From assembly GCA_018830925.1 (NCBI GenBank), contig JAHJRK010000126.1:1-6045 (forward strand): a stretch of DNA of 6,045 bases. Reading direction: 5' to 3'. Shown piece after piece: positions 1-5,417 of this stretch (positions are counted from its first letter, which is position 1; the number at the start of each line of letters is the position of its first letter). The notes beneath the pieces were generated by a model, which worked only from the letters and a program-made list of their open reading frames with translations, was not told the DNA's origin and made no database searches. Source of the DNA: Pseudomonadota bacterium (lineage in GTDB: Bacteria; Desulfobacterota; Desulfobacteria; Desulfobacterales; RPRI01). The translations under genes and the position numbers were made by a program.

Positions 1-2353
1 GACATCAGCCCTGACGATGGCCGGACTTGAAGTCGAATCAATCGCGGACCCGTTCGACTATCTTGAAAAAGTCGTTGTAGGGCGCATAATTGAAATAAAT
101 CCTCATCCCGATGCAGGTAAGCTGAAGATTTGCCGGGTTGACGCAGGTGACAGGATTTTGCAGGTTGTATGCGGCGCCCCAAACGTAAAAGAGAATTTGC
201 TTGCGTCTCTGGCCCTGCCCGGAACAGTTTTTCCGGACGGATCACTCCTTGCAGAATGTGAAATTCGCGGTCAAAGGTCGGAAGGAATGCTTTGCAGCGA
301 AAGAGAGCTGGAGCTTGGGGAAGACAGAAGCGGAATAATGATCCTTCCCGGCAATCTGCAGGCAGGATGCAGCATCGTCCACGCTATTGGCCTTTCAGAC
401 TATGTGCTTGAGATCGGCATTACTCCGAACCGGTCCGATTGCCTCAGCGTAATCGGAATAGCAAGAGAAATTGCCGCCATACAAAAGACTAAAATTAAAT
501 ATCCGGATGCAAGGCGGCCGGGTAAAAATAGGGAAATTTTTGACTTTACGTCGGTAAAAATTGAAGCTCCTGAGCATTGCCCCCGGTATGCAGCCGGCCT
601 TGTTACGGATATAACCGTCTCCCCTTCCCCGTTCTGGCTCAGAAAACGCCTCATATCAGTCGGGCAAAGGCCGATAAACAACATCGTCGACATAACAAAC
701 TTCATCATGCTGGAATGTGGTCAGCCCCTTCATGCATTTGATTTCGATCTTCTGGCAGAAAACAGGATCGTAGTCCGGATGGCAAAAAAGGGAGAGACCT
801 TTATAACCCTTGACAGGAAAGAACGGGCATTGGACCCAGATATGCTTATGATTTGCGACGGCAATAAGCCTGTTGCAATAGCCGGTGTCATGGGAGGACT
901 CAATTCCGAAATAGGTAGCTCCACGAAAAGAGTCCTTATTGAAAGCGCATATTTCAATCCGTTAAGCATCCGTAAAACCTCAAAAAAAATAGGGCTTAGC
1001 ACCGAAGCCTCTTACCGTTTCGAGCGGGGAGTCGATCCGGGTGGAACGGTTAAGGCGCTTGTAAGGGCTGCCGGCCTTGTGACGGAAATGGGAAAAGGAA
1101 AGTCAATAAAAGGTGTTATTGATGAATACCCGTTAATACAAAAGAAGGAAATTATCGAACTTGGCATCAGCGCAACCGAAAGGGTGCTCGGCACGGAACT
1201 TGACAAGAGCACGATAAGATCATTGTTAGAATCTATCGAATTTAAAGTAAAAAACAGCGGAGCCGATACGATTAAAGTAACCACCCCTTCTTTCAGGGTT
1301 GACATCGCAAGGCCTGTTGATCTAATGGAAGAAGCGGCACGTCTTTATGGATATAACAGGATCCCGTCTTCCCTGCCTCTCATGCAGTCCGAAACCTCTC
1401 AGCCTTTAAAAACGCTTGTTTTAAGAGAAACGATTAAAAATATAATGACGGGGCTCTCTTTCACCGAGGCAGTTAATTACAGCTTTATTGGCGAATCATC
1501 ATGCGACCGCCTGAATCTTTCTTCAGATGACCAGAAAAGAAGACTCCTGCATGTTTTAAATCCTCTCTCGGAAGAGCAGAATGTGATGAGAACATCTCTT
1601 GTTCCAGGTCTTCTCGAAACAATGCACCGCAACCTGTCTCAACAGGTAAGAAACCTTAAGATTTTTGAAACAGGAAAGATATTTTTGGGCAATGGGAATG
1701 AGAGTCTCCCCGAAGAAATTGAAATGGCGGTGGGACTGATGACAGGCGGCCGGTATAGTCAGACATGGTATGAAAAGGATACCGACTGTGATTTTTATGA
1801 CATTAAGGGTGCTGTTGAAGGGCTTCTTGCCGGTTTGAATATAGACAATGTCCGGTTCACAAAAATGCCGTTTGAATTATGCAACTATATAAGATATGGA
1901 TATGCTGCTCGAATAATTGCAGGAAACGAAAATATAGGCATTATCGGAGAAGTGCATCCTGAAGTTCTGTGCAATTTTGACTTAAAACAAAAAGCTTTTA
2001 TTTTTGAGCTGAACTGCAACACTCTTCTTGCTCTTTCAGGCCGGAATAAAACCGTCGGACAGTTACCGAAATTTCCTGCTTCTACAAGGGATATTACAAT
2101 AATTACAGATAAAAATATTGAAACAATGTCTATTCTGGAAAAGATCAACAGCATCGGTGAGGAGCTCATTGAAAAGACGCATTTGTTCGATATCTTTGAG
2201 GGGGCTTCCATTCCAGCCGGAAAGAGGAGTGTTTCAATAAGGATTACTTACAGATCTTCTGAAAAAACCCTCGAAGACGGTGAGGTTAATAATATCCATA
2301 AAAAGATTACAGACCGGCTTACTATGGATTTTGGTGCATCCCTGCCGGCCTGA
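1..2353 (+). CDS. pheT: Phenylalanyl-tRNA synthetase beta subunit, 5'-truncated by the window edge
   Basis: PheT is the beta chain of the cytoplasmic alpha2-beta2 enzyme that charges tRNA-Phe with phenylalanine; it binds and edits, while PheS carries the catalytic site. The frame is open from base 2 and reads TSALT before the ATG at 17. E. coli PheT has a matching ...QITMAGLEV segment about 26 residues in, so the ATG at 17 is internal and roughly 20 residues lie upstream of the window. Numbering from that Met: EMAP/OB-type tRNA-binding domain at about 19-115 (VVVGRIIEINPHPDAGKL, VVCGAPNV, RGQRSEGMLCS); B3/B4 editing domain at about 184-360 (GQRPINNIVDITNF, GQPLHAFDFD); B5 domain at about 378-450 (TPSFRVDIARPVDLMEEAARLYGYNRIP); catalytic-like core at about 455-670; C-terminal FDX-ACB anticodon-binding domain from about 681 (FPASTRDITII). 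About 800 residues in full, normal for the family. There is no frameshift. It ends with tandem TGA TAA stops. pheS is expected just upstream, outside the window. Confidence 0.97.
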   Translation, partial: TSALTMAGLEVESIADPFDYLEKVVVGRIIEINPHPDAGKLKICRVDAGDRILQVVCGAPNVKENLLASLALPGTVFPDGSLLAECEIRGQRSEGMLCSERELELGEDRSGIMILPGNLQAGCSIVHAIGLSDYVLEIGITPNRSDCLSVIGIAREIAAIQKTKIKYPDARRPGKNREIFDFTSVKIEAPEHCPRYAAGLVTDITVSPSPFWLRKRLISVGQRPINNIVDITNFIMLECGQPLHAFDFDLLAENRIVVRMAKKGETFITLDRKERALDPDMLMICDGNKPVAIAGVMGGLNSEIGSSTKRVLIESAYFNPLSIRKTSKKIGLSTEASYRFERGVDPGGTVKALVRAAGLVTEMGKGKSIKGVIDEYPLIQKKEIIELGISATERVLGTELDKSTIRSLLESIEFKVKNSGADTIKVTTPSFRVDIARPVDLMEEAARLYGYNRIPSSLPLMQSETSQPLKTLVLRETIKNIMTGLSFTEAVNYSFIGESSCDRLNLSSDDQKRRLLHVLNPLSEEQNVMRTSLVPGLLETMHRNLSQQVRNLKIFETGKIFLGNGNESLPEEIEMAVGLMTGGRYSQTWYEKDTDCDFYDIKGAVEGLLAGLNIDNVRFTKMPFELCNYIRYGYAARIIAGNENIGIIGEVHPEVLCNFDLKQKAFIFELNCNTLLALSGRNKTVGQLPKFPASTRDITIITDKNIETMSILEKINSIGEELIEKTHLFDIFEGASIPAGKRSVSIRITYRSSEKTLEDGEVNNIHKKITDRLTMDFGASLPA

Positions 2354-2383
2354 TAAACAATTTTTCAAGACCGAGCCATCAAG

Positions 2384-2728
2384 ATGCAGAATTATTCTTA
2401 TTCTGAAATAAAAATTCCCGACAAACTCTATTTCAAGATAGGCGAGGTAAGTAAAATAGCAGGGGTGCCTTCTTCCGTTATCAGGTTCTGGGAGACTGAA
2501 TTTCCAAAGATAAATCCAAAACGAACATCTTCCGGGCAGCGGCATTACAGAAAAAGCGAGGTTGAGCTGATTTTAAGAATCAAACAGCTTCTTTATGATA
2601 AAAAATTCACAATCCAGGGAGCAAGACAATACCTCGGTTCAGAGAGATTCGAAAACAACTCATCAGCGGATATAATTGGAGCGTTTCGCCAGGAACTGAT
2701 TAATATCCGAGACATTCTAAGTAAATAA
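2384..2728 (+). CDS. Small MerR-family DNA-binding regulator
   Basis: This is a 114-residue MerR-type transcription factor, expected to act as a dimer on promoter DNA in the cytoplasm. The winged helix-turn-helix is at about residues 16-84: YFKIGEVSKIAGV is the first helix pair, SSVIRFWETEFP the recognition region, SSGQRHYRKSEVE the wing, and LILRIKQLLYDKKFTIQGARQYL the following helices. The last 25 residues look like a short amphipathic helix, suitable for dimerisation. There is no cysteine and no effector-binding domain, so it is not a mercury, copper or SoxR-type sensor; its signal and targets cannot be read from the sequence. It starts 30 bp after pheT in the same frame. The ATG at 2384 is the only credible start, because TGA TAA at 2351-2356 closes the frame upstream. 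No good Shine-Dalgarno precedes it, so translation may depend on ribosomes finishing pheT. Related short MerR proteins commonly follow pheT-ihfA in Proteobacteria (recalled, not searched). Confidence 0.9.
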   Translation: MQNYSYSEIKIPDKLYFKIGEVSKIAGVPSSVIRFWETEFPKINPKRTSSGQRHYRKSEVELILRIKQLLYDKKFTIQGARQYLGSERFENNSSADIIGAFRQELINIRDILSK

Positions 2729-2738
2729 ATTTAGGTTC

Positions 2739-2760
2739 TTCTCCCAATAAGTTGGGAGAA
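2739..2760 (+). other. Perfect 9-bp hairpin downstream of merR
   Basis: TTCTCCCAA (2739-2747) and TTGGGAGAA (2752-2760) are perfect complements around a TAAG loop, beginning 10 bp after the merR stop codon. The position suits a 3'-end signal for the pheT-merR transcript. However, the hairpin is followed by AGGGG and not by a T-run, on either strand, so it is not a canonical intrinsic terminator. It could stabilise the mRNA 3' end, support a factor-dependent end, or be an edge of the adjoining repeat element, which begins 2 bp later. Confidence 0.55.
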
Positions 2761-2761
2761 A

Positions 2762-2916
2762 GGGGTCCAGGATTCCAGGGTTCAAGGATTCAAGTGTTTG
2801 TTTTATAATGATTTTGTCGTTGTTTAGCATCCTCTCAACCTTCCCCCGATATCTCTCTGAAGTTTTGACAGGTTTTCCTTTCACTGGAAGCCTTGAACCC
2901 TTGACCCCTTGAATCC
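2762..2916. repeat. Inverted-repeat element with arms made of 8-bp tandem units
   Basis: The left arm reads as four consecutive octamers, GGGGTCCA, GGATTCCA, GGGTTCAA and GGATTCAA (2762-2793), followed by GTG. The right arm, read on the minus strand from 2916 back to 2882, is GGATTCAA, GGGGTCAA, GGGTTCAA, GGCTTCCA and then GTG. The two arms therefore face each other and match at 27 of 35 positions in register, around an AT-rich, non-coding centre of about 85 bp (2797-2881). A further 7-bp palindrome, AATCCTA/TAGGATT (2912-2926), covers the right outer edge. The unit pattern is roughly GG-N-K-TC-M-A. It has no open reading frame. It resembles the GGATTCAAGGGTTCAAGG-type intergenic repeats of some deltaproteobacterial genomes, but that link is from memory. 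Its origin (MITE-like, REP-like or simple tandem expansion) is unknown. Confidence 0.75.
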
Positions 2917-2926
2917 TAATAGGATT

Positions 2927-3052
2927 ACCAACTGATTTTGAGATGATCCATATTTTTTACTAAATTGAGCAATCATAAGAAGCCCTATATCGTCTCTGTC
3001 TGTATCTTTCTAAACGCCCACTCATTAAAATGAGACCAGTATTCAAAAACTA
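2927..3052. other. Intergenic stretch with no gene recognised
   Basis: This AT-rich spacer between the octamer repeat and the tRNA promoter has no credible reading frame on either strand. The only structure seen is a minor dyad, CTCATT-AA-AATGAG (3021-3034), ending 18 bp upstream of the -35 box of the tRNA promoter. It could be an operator or chance. Together with the hairpin and the repeat element it fills the 367-bp gap between merR and the tRNA gene. Confidence 0.6.
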
Positions 3053-3081
3053 TTGACATCAGCCATAAACTGTCATACACA
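3053..3081 (+). promoter_or_regulatory. Sigma70-type promoter for tRNA-Gly
   Basis: A perfect -35 hexamer TTGACA (3053-3058) is followed after 17 bp by a weak -10, TACACA (3076-3081). Transcription would begin near 3088, about 8 bp before the mature tRNA 5' end, the short leader expected for a tRNA gene. CATACA (3074-3079), preceded by TG at 3071-3072, is an alternative -10 with a 15-bp spacer. Confidence 0.6.
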
Positions 3082-3095
3082 GCAACATTCGGTAA

Positions 3096-3171
3096 GCGGG
3101 CATAACTCAGCTGGTAGAGTGCAAGCTTCCCAAGCTTGGAGTCGCGAGTTCGAATCTCGTTGCCCGCTCCA
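3096..3171 (+). tRNA. tRNA-Gly, anticodon CCC
   Basis: A complete 76-nt cloverleaf with an encoded CCA end. Acceptor stem GCGGGCA (3096-3102) pairs with TGCCCGC (3161-3167), followed by discriminator T and CCA (3169-3171). D arm ACTC/GAGT (3105-3108, 3117-3120) with AGCTGGTA loop; anticodon stem CAAGC/GCTTG (3122-3126, 3134-3138) with loop TTCCCAA, giving anticodon CCC at 3129-3131 for codon GGG; T arm GCGAG/CTCGT around TTCGAAT. The G1-C72 pair, C35, C36 and U73 are the known glycine identity elements, and much of the backbone matches E. coli tRNA-Gly. It has its own promoter and a likely terminator, and sits where E. coli carries metY, upstream of rimP. A spurious minus-strand reading frame crosses it. 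Confidence 0.96.
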
Positions 3172-3181
3172 TTTAAAGTCC

Positions 3182-3209
3182 GCCTTTTCCGTATAAAAAA
3201 GGCTTTATT
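3182..3209 (+). terminator. Probable intrinsic terminator of tRNA-Gly
   Basis: GCCTTTT (3182-3188) pairs with AAAAGGC (3197-3203) around an 8-nt loop, and TTTATT follows at once. It lies 10 bp after the CCA end. The stem has only three G-C pairs and the T-run is interrupted, so read-through towards rimP is likely to be appreciable. Confidence 0.6.
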
Positions 3210-3290
3210 GGCAGGGTCGATGAATATGTGGTTTGGAGAATCTTTTTGAGTATGTTTATTTTTACAAACATGTGATTTTTCTCGATCCAT

Positions 3291-3299
3291 TGTTATAAG
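3291..3299 (+). promoter_or_regulatory. Extended -10 promoter candidate upstream of rimP
   Basis: TG-T-TATAAG (3291-3299) fits an extended -10 element. No convincing -35 lies at the right distance; TTTACA (3261-3266) is too far upstream. A small dyad, ATGTTT/AAACAT (3252-3271), covers roughly the -35 to -55 region and could be an operator. Transcription would begin near 3306, about 12 nt before the terminator hairpin at 3318. Confidence 0.35.
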
Positions 3300-3317
3300 C
3301 GGTACCTCTTTAAAAGG

Positions 3318-3340
3318 AAACGGGCGATAGCCCGTTTTTT
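3318..3340 (+). terminator. Strong intrinsic terminator before rimP, likely rimP-leader attenuator
   Basis: AAACGGGC (3318-3325) and GCCCGTTT (3330-3337) form an 8-bp perfect stem with a GATA loop, and the T-run at 3335-3340 completes a textbook Rho-independent terminator. It lies only 33 bp before the rimP start codon and faces rimP. A terminator directly upstream of rimP-nusA-infB has been described in bacteria as the rimP-leader, a predicted premature-termination element. It could equally end transcripts reading through from tRNA-Gly, with rimP transcribed from a promoter further down. No clear antiterminator pairing was found. Confidence 0.8.
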
Positions 3341-3356
3341 ATTTGAATTTGACGGT

Positions 3357-3362
3357 TATAAT
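3357..3362 (+). promoter_or_regulatory. Consensus -10 box just upstream of rimP
   Basis: A perfect TATAAT lies 11 bp before the rimP ATG. The only -35 candidates at the right distance fall within the T-run of the preceding terminator (TTTTTT, 3335-3340) and match poorly. If used, transcription would begin around 3368-3370 and give a nearly leaderless rimP mRNA, consistent with the lack of a Shine-Dalgarno there. In such AT-rich DNA it could also be chance. Confidence 0.3.
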
Positions 3363-3373
3363 TAGAATTAAGA

Positions 3374-3916
3374 ATGAAAGAAGAAAAAATAAATACAAAG
3401 GCAAAAAAGAACAAACCTGTAACCGGCATCTCTTCTCCGGTAACCAGTGAAGAAATTATTATTAAAATCAAAGAGTTTGCAGATCCGCTGTGTGAATCCG
3501 AAGGAATGGAACTTGTGCATGTTGAGTGCCAGCGGGAGACAGGGGGCAGAATTATTCGTCTTTATATTGATAAACCGGGTGGTGTCACTTTATATGACTG
3601 CACCTGCATAAGTCGTCAATTAATTGATATTCTTGATGTAAATCTTGACACCAACTGGACTTATAATCTTGAGGTTTCATCTCCAGGGGCTGATCGTCCT
3701 CTTGGAAAACCGGAAGATTTTGACCGCTTTAAGGGAAAGATAGCAAAAATCAGAACTTCCGTCCCACTTGAAGGACAAAAAAATTTCAAGGGTCTGCTCC
3801 TTGGCTTTTACGATGGAAGTGTTAAACTTGAAGTGAGTGCCAAAACGGTTGCTATTCCTTACAAAAAAATAACAAAGGCGCGGCTTTTCAGCTATAACGG
3901 AGAAAACGGATGCTAA
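3374..3916 (+). CDS. rimP: Ribosome maturation factor RimP
   Basis: RimP binds the free 30S subunit in the cytoplasm and helps its late assembly, notably around uS12 and the central pseudoknot. The 180-residue product has the two family domains: an alpha/beta N-terminal domain at about 24-100, with GMELVHVECQRE and LYDCTCISRQLIDILD, ending in the hallmark YNLEVSSPGADRPL (about 97-110), and a small SH3-like C-terminal domain at about 112-173 (DFDRFKGKIAKI, FKGLLLGFYDGSVKLE, IPYKKITKARLF). The first 22 or so residues, rich in Lys, Glu and Asn, precede the usual start of the fold and look like a disordered extension, making it longer than the 150-residue E. coli protein. TAA at 3359 closes the frame upstream and no other start occurs before the domain, so the ATG at 3374 stands although no Shine-Dalgarno precedes it. 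Its 3' end overlaps nusA by 7 bp. Confidence 0.95.
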   Translation: MKEEKINTKAKKNKPVTGISSPVTSEEIIIKIKEFADPLCESEGMELVHVECQRETGGRIIRLYIDKPGGVTLYDCTCISRQLIDILDVNLDTNWTYNLEVSSPGADRPLGKPEDFDRFKGKIAKIRTSVPLEGQKNFKGLLLGFYDGSVKLEVSAKTVAIPYKKITKARLFSYNGENGC

Positions 3917-5193
3917 TATCAGAAATAAAACGTGTCGTTGATCAGGTCAGCCGGGACAAGGGTATTGAAAAGCAGATCCTCATCAAGGCAATTGAAGAAG
4001 CCCTTAAATCTGCTGCCAGGAAAAAGTATGGTAACAAAATCGAAATCGAAATTCAATACAGCGAGGAAACCGGTGAAATAGAGGTATTTCAGTTCAAAGA
4101 AGTAGTTGAAGTCGTTACAGACAGCATTACTCAGATTAGCGTTGATGAAGGACATAAACTTGATCCGGAATGTGAAATAGGCGACAGCATGGGAACCAAA
4201 ATGGATACCACAACTTTCGGCAGGATTGCAGCCCAGTCTGCAAAACAGGTGATTATACAGAAAATGAAAGATGCCGAAAAAGATGCGGTTTATTCGAGTT
4301 TTATTGACCGGAGAGGGGAAATAATTAACGGTATTGTACAGCGTATCGAACATTCGGGCGATATTATTGTCAATCTCGGGCAGACTGAGGGTGTTTTACC
4401 TGCAAGAGAGCAGGTTCCAAAAGAAACATACAGGCGCGGAGACCGAATAAGGGCTCTTCTGTCCGAGGTTTTGCAGGATTCGCGCGGTCCTCAGATCGTT
4501 CTTTCGAGAACAAACTCGAGTTTTCTGATAAATCTTTTCAAAACGGAAGTGCCGGAGATAAGCGAAGGCATTGTCTCCATTATGGGAGCTGCCCGTGAAC
4601 CGGGAGTGCGCGCTAAAATTGCTGTATCCTCGAATGATTCCGATATCGATCCTGTCGGCGCCTGTGTCGGGATGAAAGGAAGCCGCGTTCAGAATGTTGT
4701 TCAGGAATTAAAGGGCGAAAAAATTGATATTATCCCATGGCATATCGATTCTGCAAAGTATGTATGTAATGCACTCTCTCCTGCTGAAATAAAAAGGGTT
4801 ATTATCGATGAAGACAACCATGCGATGGAAGTAATAGTTCCTGATGAATCCCTTTCAATAGCCATCGGGAAACGCGGTCAGAATGTGCGGCTTGCTTCAA
4901 AATTAACCGGCTGGAGACTGGATGTTCAGAGTGAATCACATTATAATGAAGCTTTGAAAAACGGCTATGATTCTCTTATATCCCTGCCGGGTGTGGGAAT
5001 AAACCTTGCCAATTCTTTGATTGAAAAAGGATTCATATCAGCCGGAGAGATAAGCACTGCCTCGGTAAGCGACTTGACTCAGATAAAAGGCATTGCAAGA
5101 GAAAAAGCCGAGAAGCTTATACTCTCGGCGGCAGAGGCGGTAGCAAAAGGTGAAAACAACCCGGAAGAAAAAGGAAACACTGAAGGCAACTAA
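3910..5193 (+). CDS. nusA: Transcription termination/antitermination factor NusA
   Basis: NusA binds RNA polymerase near the RNA exit channel, enhances hairpin pausing and intrinsic termination, serves in antitermination of rRNA operons, and links polymerase to the ribosome. The 427-residue product shows: N-terminal polymerase-binding domain at 1-125 (FGRIAAQSAKQVIIQKMKDAE at its end); S1 domain at about 134-200 (GIVQRIEHSGDIIVNLG); KH1 at about 230-277 (GACVGMKGSRVQNVVQELKG); KH2 at about 300-340 (SIAIGKRGQNVRLASKLTGW); and one helix-hairpin-helix repeat at about 353-410 (LPGVGINLANSLIEKGF, IKGIAREKAEKLI), with a Glu/Asn/Gly-rich tail. E. coli NusA has two such acidic repeats, whereas B. subtilis has none. 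The start is supported by GGAGA at 3899-3903, 6 nt before the ATG. The 7-bp overlap with rimP suggests translational coupling. Confidence 0.98.
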   Translation: MLISEIKRVVDQVSRDKGIEKQILIKAIEEALKSAARKKYGNKIEIEIQYSEETGEIEVFQFKEVVEVVTDSITQISVDEGHKLDPECEIGDSMGTKMDTTTFGRIAAQSAKQVIIQKMKDAEKDAVYSSFIDRRGEIINGIVQRIEHSGDIIVNLGQTEGVLPAREQVPKETYRRGDRIRALLSEVLQDSRGPQIVLSRTNSSFLINLFKTEVPEISEGIVSIMGAAREPGVRAKIAVSSNDSDIDPVGACVGMKGSRVQNVVQELKGEKIDIIPWHIDSAKYVCNALSPAEIKRVIIDEDNHAMEVIVPDESLSIAIGKRGQNVRLASKLTGWRLDVQSESHYNEALKNGYDSLISLPGVGINLANSLIEKGFISAGEISTASVSDLTQIKGIAREKAEKLILSAAEAVAKGENNPEEKGNTEGN

Positions 5194-5233
5194 TACCGCC
5201 GGATAAGGATTCCGGGAGCAATTTATAATAAAG

Positions 5234-5301
5234 CGGCACTTAGGAGCCGTTAAGAAATATCCATTATATTACTGACCATTTTGTTACGGCTCCTTATGCC
5301 G
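5234..5301. repeat. Long imperfect inverted repeat in the nusA-infB spacer
   Basis: AGGAGCCGT (5242-5250) and ACGGCTCCT (5286-5294) are perfect 9-bp complements. The pairing extends outwards through one mismatch and one bulge to CGGCA/TGCCG (5234-5238, 5297-5301), with a 35-nt AT-rich loop. No T-run follows, so it is not a canonical terminator. It begins about 40 bp after the nusA stop; a smaller hairpin, CCGGA/TCCGG (5199-5215), and a TATAAT (5224-5229) without a -35 lie in between. It could be an mRNA processing or stability structure, a regulatory leader, or a copy of a dispersed repeat. Confidence 0.65.
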
Positions 5302-5329
5302 GTCACGTATTTTAATGTTATGATTATTT

Positions 5330-5358
5330 TTGAACGACGGCCTACGGCAAAATATAAA
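5330..5358 (+). promoter_or_regulatory. Probable internal promoter for infB
   Basis: TTGAAC (5330-5335; 4 of 6 matches to the -35 consensus) is followed after exactly 17 bp by TATAAA (5353-5358; 5 of 6 matches to the -10). Transcription would begin near 5365 and give a leader of about 53 nt before the infB start. It lies downstream of the inverted repeat, so infB could be expressed independently of nusA. Confidence 0.5.
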
Positions 5359-5417
5359 GGCGGAGTACGCAATAATTCTGTGAATGACCCGTTAACAACA
5401 ATATTTAGGGGGACTGA

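Noticed and set aside
17..19. ATG at 17 as the pheT start
   Set aside because: The upstream codons (TSALT) match the conserved PheT sequence before MAGLEV, so the gene continues beyond the window edge.
395..1305. Several minus-strand frames of 60-102 codons inside pheT
   Set aside because: The plus-strand protein is conserved through its full length, and these frames have no recognisable motif or initiation signal.
2762..2916. CRISPR-like reading of the repeated units
   Set aside because: The units are 8 bp, directly adjacent, and without unique spacers; the two arrays face in opposite directions, and no cas gene is present.
2985..3290. Minus-strand reading frame of 101 codons, containing NEIRTRDSKLGKLALYQLSYARL
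   Set aside because: This peptide is the antisense translation of the tRNA-Gly gene, a well-known false hypothetical protein pattern; the rest is AT-rich spacer.
3096..3373. T-box or amino-acid riboswitch upstream of rimP
   Set aside because: No T-box consensus, glycine-riboswitch core or other aptamer was recognisable; only the tRNA and simple terminator hairpins are seen.
3919..4353. Minus-strand 144-codon frame antisense to nusA
   Set aside because: Phe/Asn-rich shadow of the conserved NusA N-terminal domain, with no independent support.
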